A model generated the notes under the pieces. That model did no database searches. It saw only the letters and a program-made list of their open reading frames with translations, and was not told where the DNA came from. Below are positions 14,859 to 19,410 of a stretch of 19,410 bases of DNA, in pieces. The DNA is from SURF-13 sp041695325 (GTDB taxonomy: Bacteria; Pseudomonadota; Gammaproteobacteria; SURF-13). Every line of letters starts with the position of its first letter. Within the stretch, counting starts at the first letter, position 1. The translations under genes and the position numbers were made by a program. The stretch lies in NCBI GenBank assembly GCA_041695325.1, contig JBGFRC010000011.1, positions 1 through 19,410 on the forward strand. The letters are read 5' to 3'.

Positions 14859-15609
14859 CGAGCAGTTACAACGCTACAGCCGCCAGATGCTGTTGGCGCA
14901 GATCGGCCCCGAAGGACAGCAAAAACTGCTGGATGCGCGCGTGCTGATTATCGGCCTCGGCGGTCTCGGCTCGCCGCTTGCCATGTATCTCGCCGCGGCC
15001 GGCGTGGGGCATCTGGTGATCGCCGATGATGACCAGGTGGATTTATCCAACTTGCAACGTCAAATCGCGCACCGCACCCATGACCTAGGGCGCGACAAAA
15101 CCGACTCGGCGCGCGATACGTTGCTGGCGCTCAATCCCGAAGTCAAAATCAGCGTTTTCAACAAACGCCTGACGCAAGACGAGCTTGCGCATGAAGTGCA
15201 ACAAGCCGGCGTGATAGCCGATGCGAGCGACAATTTCGCCACCCGCTTCGCGCTCAACGCCGCCTGCGCGCGCGCGAAAAAACCGCTGGTGTCCGGCGCC
15301 GCGATACGCATGGAGGGGCAGGTGGCGGTATTCGATCTGCGCCGAGCCGGGAGCGGGTGTTACCGCTGCCTGTACCGCGACGACCCCGGCGCGGAGGAGG
15401 GCTGCGCGGCCCTGGGCGTGCTTGCGCCGGTGCCGGGCGTGATAGGCGCGGTACAAGCCATCGAGGTGATTAAATTGATAACCGGCGCCGGCGAGACATT
15501 GGCGGGGCGTCTGCTGCTGCTGGATGCGCTCAGCATGGAGTGGCGCACGGTGAAACTCCACAAAGACCCCGCCTGCCCGGTATGCGGTTTGCAAGAAGTG
15601 GTAAAATAA
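14851..15609 (+). CDS. moeB: MoeB/ThiF-family E1-like adenylyltransferase
   Basis: A 252-residue enzyme of the HesA/MoeB/ThiF family. Visible parts: N-terminal RYSRQMLLAQIGPEGQQKLL, the ATP-binding IIGLGGLGSP (33-42), the adenylation residues DLSNLQRQ (64-71), ASDNFATR (125-132), two zinc pairs C170/C173 (CYRC) and C242/C245 (CPVC), and C185 in EGCAALGVLAPVPG. Such enzymes adenylate the C-terminal glycine of a ubiquitin-like sulfur carrier. MoeB (acting on MoaD for molybdopterin) is the best match in length and pattern, but ThiF cannot be excluded because no moaD or thiS is nearby. No rhodanese domain is fused. It overlaps prmC by 8 nt. Confidence 0.88.
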   Translation: MNDEQLQRYSRQMLLAQIGPEGQQKLLDARVLIIGLGGLGSPLAMYLAAAGVGHLVIADDDQVDLSNLQRQIAHRTHDLGRDKTDSARDTLLALNPEVKISVFNKRLTQDELAHEVQQAGVIADASDNFATRFALNAACARAKKPLVSGAAIRMEGQVAVFDLRRAGSGCYRCLYRDDPGAEEGCAALGVLAPVPGVIGAVQAIEVIKLITGAGETLAGRLLLLDALSMEWRTVKLHKDPACPVCGLQEVVK

Positions 15610-15649
15610 CACTTTAACTCCCGCCGTACCGTCCACATTTACATCTCTA

Positions 15650-17086
15650 ATGAATAACCTCGACATCGCGCGCCAGACCTTGCTCGCCCCTGGCGGCCTC
15701 GGCGACACGGAGCTCTCGCGCGTGCTGGATCAGATCATGCAGCCCGGCGTGGACGGCGCCGATTTGTATTTTCAACTGAGCCGTTCCGAATCCTGGTCGC
15801 TGGAGGACGGCATCGTCAAGGAAGGCGCGCACAGCATCGAGCAGGGCGTGGGCGTGCGCGCGCTCTCCGGCGAAAAGACCGGCTTTGCCTATTCCGACGA
15901 GATCGTGCTGCCCGCGCTTAACGCCGCCGCCCAGGCGGCGCGCGCCATCGCGCAGAGCGGCCGGCAGACTTCGCTCGCCGCCTGGCGGGGCCGCGCCGGG
16001 CATCAGCTGTACATGCCGCTCGACCCGTTAAGCACGCTGGACGAAAGCGCCAAGATACAATTAATGGAAACGTTGGACCGCGAGGCGCGCAGGCTCGATC
16101 CGCGCGTGCAACAGGTCATGGTGAGCCTCGCCTCCATCCATGACGTAGTGCTGATCGCAGGCAGCGACGGCACGCTCGCCGCCGACGTGCGCCCGCTGGT
16201 GCGCTTGAACGTGAGCGTGATCGTGGAGCACAAAGGCCGGCGCGAGCAGGGCAGCGTGGGCGGCGGCGGGCGCGTGGGTTACGATTATTTTCTGCAAAAC
16301 GAGCATGGCCTGAACTTCGCGCGCGAGGCGGTGCGCCAGGCGCTGGTCAATCTCGACGCCGTGGCCGCGCCCGCGGGCGCCATGCAGGTGGTGCTCGGCC
16401 CCGGCTGGCCGGGAATTTTGCTGCACGAGGCCATCGGCCACGGTCTGGAAGGCGACTTCAATCGCAAGGGCAGCTCGGCGTTCACCGGAAAAATCGGTCA
16501 GCGCGTCGCCTCGGAACAGTGCACCGTGGTGGACGATGGCACCCTCGCCAACCGCCGCGGCTCGCTCAATCTGGACGACGAAGGCACGCCCACGCAGTGC
16601 ACCACGCTGATCGAGAACGGCGTCCTTAAAGGCTACATCCAGGACAAGCTCAACGCGCGCCTGATGGGCGTCGCACCCACCGGCAACGGACGGCGCGAAT
16701 CGTACGCGCACCTGCCCATGCCGCGCATGACCAACACCTACCTGCTTTCAGGAAAATACGCGCCGCAAGAAATCATCGCTTCGGTGGACCAGGGGCTTTA
16801 CGCCGTTAACTTCGGCGGCGGCCAGGTGGACATCACCTCCGGCAAGTTCGTGTTCTCCGCCAGCGAAGCCTATCTGATCGAAAAGGGAAAAATCACCCGC
16901 CCGGTGAAAGGCGCCACACTGATCGGCAACGGCCCCGACGTGCTCACGCGTGTCGCCCTGGTGGGCAACGATTTAAAGCTGGATGACGGCGTCGGCACCT
17001 GCGGCAAGGAAGGCCAGAGCGTGCCGGTGGGCGTCGGCCAGCCGACGCTGCGCATAGACGGCCTGACGGTGGGCGGCACGGCGTAA
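15650..17086 (+). CDS. tldD: Metalloprotease TldD
   Basis: A 478-residue TldD subunit. With TldE (PmbA) it forms a zinc protease that trims peptides such as microcin B17 leader and unfolded CcdA. The active-site motif HEAIGHGLEGDFNRKG has H259, E260 and H264 (HExxxH). Upstream GADLYFQLSRSESWSLEDG and the C-terminal GTCGKEGQSVPVGVGQPTL are typical. The protein is full length. It starts 40 nt after moeB, so it may be the last gene of the hemA operon. It converges with argF, leaving 23 nt between stop codons and no visible intrinsic terminator. The pmbA partner is not in this window. Confidence 0.96.
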   Translation: MNNLDIARQTLLAPGGLGDTELSRVLDQIMQPGVDGADLYFQLSRSESWSLEDGIVKEGAHSIEQGVGVRALSGEKTGFAYSDEIVLPALNAAAQAARAIAQSGRQTSLAAWRGRAGHQLYMPLDPLSTLDESAKIQLMETLDREARRLDPRVQQVMVSLASIHDVVLIAGSDGTLAADVRPLVRLNVSVIVEHKGRREQGSVGGGGRVGYDYFLQNEHGLNFAREAVRQALVNLDAVAAPAGAMQVVLGPGWPGILLHEAIGHGLEGDFNRKGSSAFTGKIGQRVASEQCTVVDDGTLANRRGSLNLDDEGTPTQCTTLIENGVLKGYIQDKLNARLMGVAPTGNGRRESYAHLPMPRMTNTYLLSGKYAPQEIIASVDQGLYAVNFGGGQVDITSGKFVFSASEAYLIEKGKITRPVKGATLIGNGPDVLTRVALVGNDLKLDDGVGTCGKEGQSVPVGVGQPTLRIDGLTVGGTA

Positions 17087-17109
17087 GAAACTTCGGTGCA
17101 TCGGGAAAT

Positions 17110-18009
17110 TCAGGCAAGCAACATTTCCAGCAACGCCTTCTGCGCGTGCAGGCGATTTTCCGCTTCGTCCCACACCACGCTGTGCGGGCCGTCTATGACG
17201 TCGGCGCTCACCTCTTCACCCCGGTGCGCGGGCAGGCAGTGCATGAACAGCGCGTCCGGCTTGGCGCGCGTCATGAGCTTGGCGTTCACCTGATACTCCG
17301 CGAAGTCGCGCGCGCGCGCGGCCTGTTCCTCTTCCTGCCCCATGCTGGTCCACACGTCGGTGACGACGAGGTCGGCGCCGCGTGCGGCCCGCATCGGATC
17401 GCGCGCCAGCTCGATGTTTTTGGCGTTCTTGAGCAGCGCATGATCAGGGTCGTAGCCGGGCGGCGTAGAGACGCGCAAGTGGAAATCAAACAAGCCCGCG
17501 GCTTCGATGTAAGAGTGGCACATGTTGTTGCCGTCACCCACCCAGGCCACCGTCTTGCCCTGGATGGAGCCGCGTTGCTCCATATAGGTCTGTAAATCGG
17601 CCAGCACCTGGCAGGGATGATATTTGTCGGTGAGCGCGTTGATGACCGGGACACTGGAGTGCGCGGCGAAGCGCTCCAGCTTTTCGTGCTCGAAGGTGCG
17701 CACCACGATCACGTCCGCCATGCGCGACAACACGCGTGCGGTGTCTTCAATCGGCTCGCCGCGGCCGAGCTGGGTGTCGCGCGGCGAAAGAAAGATTGCG
17801 CCGCCGCCGCACTGGATCATGGCGCTCTCGAACGATACGCGCGTGCGGGTGGAGGATTTCTCGAACACCATGGCCAGCACCTTGTTTTTCAAAAACTCGT
17901 GGCGCGCGCCCTGGCGCTGCACGGCCTTGAGCTCGATGGCGCGCTTGAGCAACGCCGCGAGCTCGTCAGGGCTTAAATCGCTTAAGGTGAGAAAATGCCG
18001 TACGCTCAT
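17110..18009 (-). CDS. argF: Ornithine carbamoyltransferase
   Basis: A 299-residue enzyme joining ornithine and carbamoyl phosphate to citrulline. The carbamoyl-phosphate loop is SSTRTRVSFE (52-61), with HPCQ at 131-134. The ornithine loop is DVWTSMG (218-224), and HCLPAHRGEE (257-266) supplies the catalytic cysteine C258. These motifs distinguish it from aspartate carbamoyltransferase. Its ATG overlaps the argD stop by 4 nt (ATGA), so argD-argF is a coupled pair of arginine synthesis. Confidence 0.97.
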   Translation of the reverse strand: MSVRHFLTLSDLSPDELAALLKRAIELKAVQRQGARHEFLKNKVLAMVFEKSSTRTRVSFESAMIQCGGGAIFLSPRDTQLGRGEPIEDTARVLSRMADVIVVRTFEHEKLERFAAHSSVPVINALTDKYHPCQVLADLQTYMEQRGSIQGKTVAWVGDGNNMCHSYIEAAGLFDFHLRVSTPPGYDPDHALLKNAKNIELARDPMRAARGADLVVTDVWTSMGQEEEQAARARDFAEYQVNAKLMTRAKPDALFMHCLPAHRGEEVSADVIDGPHSVVWDEAENRLHAQKALLEMLLA

Positions 18010-19187
18010 GGCTTACCCTTGACGAACGCGTTAATAAGCCCGCTGACGCCGGTGACGATCTGCTCCGCCTCAACGTCGCTGATGATGAGCGGCGGCAGCA
18101 GCCGCACCACGCGCTCCGCCGTGACGTTAATCAGCAGGCCTTGTTCCAGCGCGATCTTCACCAGCTCCGCGCAGGGGCGGTCCAGCTCGATGCCCATCAT
18201 CAAACCCAGCCCGCGTATGTCCGTGACGTGACCGTTACCTTGTAGCGCGCGTTGGAAGCCGCTCACCAGGCTTGCGCCAAGCGCATTGGCGCGCGCGGCA
18301 AGCCGCTCCTGTTCCATGATGCTAATCACGGCCAGCGCCGCGCTGCACACCAGGGGATTACCTCCGAAGGTGGTGGCGTGACTGCCGGGCTGGAACAGCT
18401 CCGCGGCCGCGCCGCGCGCCAGGCACGCGCCTATCGGCACGCCGTTGCCCAGGCTCTTGGCCAGCGTCATCACGTCGGGCGTCACGTCAGTGTGCTGAAA
18501 CGCAAACCACTTGCCGGTGCGGCACAGACCGGTCTGTACCTCGTCCAGCATCAACAACCAGCCGTACTCGTCGCACAGTTTGCGCAAGCCGGGCAGATAA
18601 TCGGGGCGCGCGATGTTGACGCCGCCCTCGCCCTGCACCGGCTCCACCAGCACGGCGGCGATACCGGGATTTTTTTGCGCCAGCGCCGCGACGGCGTCCA
18701 GATCGTTAAACGGCACGCGCACGAAGCCTTCCACCTGCGGCTCGAATCCCTGCTTGATCTTGGCGTTGCCGGTGGCGGCGAGCGTGGCGAGCGTACGGCC
18801 GTGAAAGCTGCCTTCGGTGACAAGAACCGTGGGGACGGCGATGTTTTTACGATGCCCATGCAGGCGCGCAAGCTTGATCGCGGCCTCATTGGCCTCCGCG
18901 CCGGAGTTGCAGAAAAACGCCTTGTCCATGCCGGACACGCGCGTGAGCTCCGCGCCCAGCTCTTCCTGCTTGGCGATGCGATAGACGTTCGAGGTATGCA
19001 GCAGGCGTTGCGCCTGCGCGCACAGCGCCTCAGCCACCGCCGGGTGGGCGTGGCCCAGGCCGCACACCGCGAGCCCGGAAAAGGCGTCGAGGTATTTGTG
19101 TCCTTCCGTATCCCACAACCACGCGCCTTCACCACGCTCGAAGCTGACCGGCAGGCGGGTATGAGTGGACATCAATGCATCGGACAC
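18006..19187 (-). CDS. argD: Acetylornithine aminotransferase
   Basis: A 393-residue class III PLP aminotransferase of arginine synthesis, possibly also acting on succinyl-diaminopimelate. Features: FSGLAVCGLGHAHP (36-49), the phosphate-binding NSGAEANEAAIK (94-105), SFHGRT (127-132), LDEVQTGLCRTG (214-225) and the PLP lysine K244 in TLAKSLGNGVPIG. The GTG at 19187 gives MSDALMSTHTRLPVSFERGE; an in-frame ATG at 19172 (MSTHTRLPV) is an alternative start. Only a weak AGAAG precedes the GTG. A strong intrinsic terminator ends 12 nt upstream, which raises the question of where its promoter is. Confidence 0.95.
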   Translation of the reverse strand: MSDALMSTHTRLPVSFERGEGAWLWDTEGHKYLDAFSGLAVCGLGHAHPAVAEALCAQAQRLLHTSNVYRIAKQEELGAELTRVSGMDKAFFCNSGAEANEAAIKLARLHGHRKNIAVPTVLVTEGSFHGRTLATLAATGNAKIKQGFEPQVEGFVRVPFNDLDAVAALAQKNPGIAAVLVEPVQGEGGVNIARPDYLPGLRKLCDEYGWLLMLDEVQTGLCRTGKWFAFQHTDVTPDVMTLAKSLGNGVPIGACLARGAAAELFQPGSHATTFGGNPLVCSAALAVISIMEQERLAARANALGASLVSGFQRALQGNGHVTDIRGLGLMMGIELDRPCAELVKIALEQGLLINVTAERVVRLLPPLIISDVEAEQIVTGVSGLINAFVKGKP

Positions 19188-19199
19188 GGCTTGTCTTCT

Positions 19200-19235
19200 A
19201 AAAATAAAAAGGCAGCCCCCGTTCAGGGGACCGCC
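19200..19235 (-). terminator. Intrinsic terminator upstream of argD
   Basis: On the minus strand GGCGGTCCCC (19235-19226) pairs with GGGGGCTGCC (19220-19211) over the loop TGAAC, with two G-U pairs in the 10-bp stem. TTTTTATTTTT follows (19210-19200). This is a canonical Rho-independent terminator for the gene ending at 19305, or an attenuator for argD. Confidence 0.85.
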
Positions 19236-19260
19236 ACTTTAAATTTCTTAATTTTACCGC

Positions 19261-19278
19261 TTATCCGTTTGCGGATAA
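19261..19278. other. Small palindrome between the partial membrane gene and argD
   Basis: TTATCCG-TTTG-CGGATAA is a perfect 7-bp stem with a 4-nt loop. It sits in the 69-nt gap between the stop of the upstream gene and the terminator. It could be an operator or part of a leader fold. I see no clear ArgR box. Confidence 0.35.
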
Positions 19279-19304
19279 ATACACGGGCGTTGTTGATCAG
19301 ACAA

Positions 19305-19410
19305 TTAAACGCCGTGCGCGGACGCCGCCATAAAATACAGCATGGGAATGGACAGCACGGTGTTGACGCGCGAAGTCAGAAACGCCACGCGCCGCGCCTT
19401 GGCCTTTTCC
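19305..19410 (-). CDS. C-terminus of a membrane protein (possibly urate hydroxylase PuuD-like)
   Basis: The last 34 codons of a gene entering from the right. The translation ends ARRVAFLTSRVNTVLSIPML then YFMAASAHGV and stop. The SRxNTxLSIPMLxFM pattern, a membrane segment near the C-terminus, recalls the Urate_ox_N/PuuD membrane domain, but this rests on memory of a short motif. The gene is followed by a good terminator on its own strand. Confidence 0.6.
   Translation of the reverse strand, partial: EKAKARRVAFLTSRVNTVLSIPMLYFMAASAHGV

Overview
The window is GC-rich chromosomal DNA from a gammaproteobacterium. The evidence is gene order: lolB-ispE-tRNA-Gln-prs-rplY-pth-ychF on the minus strand, diverging from hemA-prfA-prmC on the plus strand, is a classic gammaproteobacterial arrangement. 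miaB next to a PhoH-like gene, argD-argF and tldD fit the same picture. I cannot name the genus; the codon use and proteins are compatible with a GC-rich environmental lineage.

Layout. 1-1489 (minus): miaB (tRNA hypermodification) followed by the 5' end of a PhoH-like ATPase gene. 1604-2086 (plus): an SlyD-type FKBP isomerase. 2087-3905 is the accessory part: a chain of hairpins that begins at the slyD stop codon, an orphan ParA-like ATPase behind a folded leader, a diguanylate cyclase relic reduced to its membrane anchor and last GGDEF residues, and a second, degraded hairpin cluster. 3906-3982: tRNA-Met(CAT), separated from ychF by a 33-nt imperfect inverted repeat built from short AGTGRC-like units.

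4128-11394 (minus): a TPR lipoprotein, lolB, ispE, tRNA-Gln(TTG), prs, rplY, pth and ychF. They cover outer-membrane lipoprotein insertion, isoprenoid synthesis, PRPP synthesis and translation support. Between a strong extended -10 promoter and rplY lies the largest hairpin chain of the window (6511-6827).

11581-17086 (plus): hemA, prfA, prmC, a moeB-type E1 enzyme gene and tldD. PrmC methylates the GGQ glutamine of the release factor encoded directly upstream. 17110-19187 (minus): argD-argF of arginine synthesis, overlapping by 4 nt. A textbook terminator sits 12 nt before the argD start, and upstream of it is the C-terminus of a membrane protein.

The most unusual feature is the hairpin-mosaic family at 2084-2259 and 6511-6827, with a related degraded cluster at 3805-3884. 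The two main loci share imperfect terminal inverted repeats and the same order of joints, while the stems between the joints differ in sequence yet remain perfectly self-complementary. At 6515-6659 two 71-nt units are nearly identical except for the hairpin tip, which has been exchanged with full compensation.
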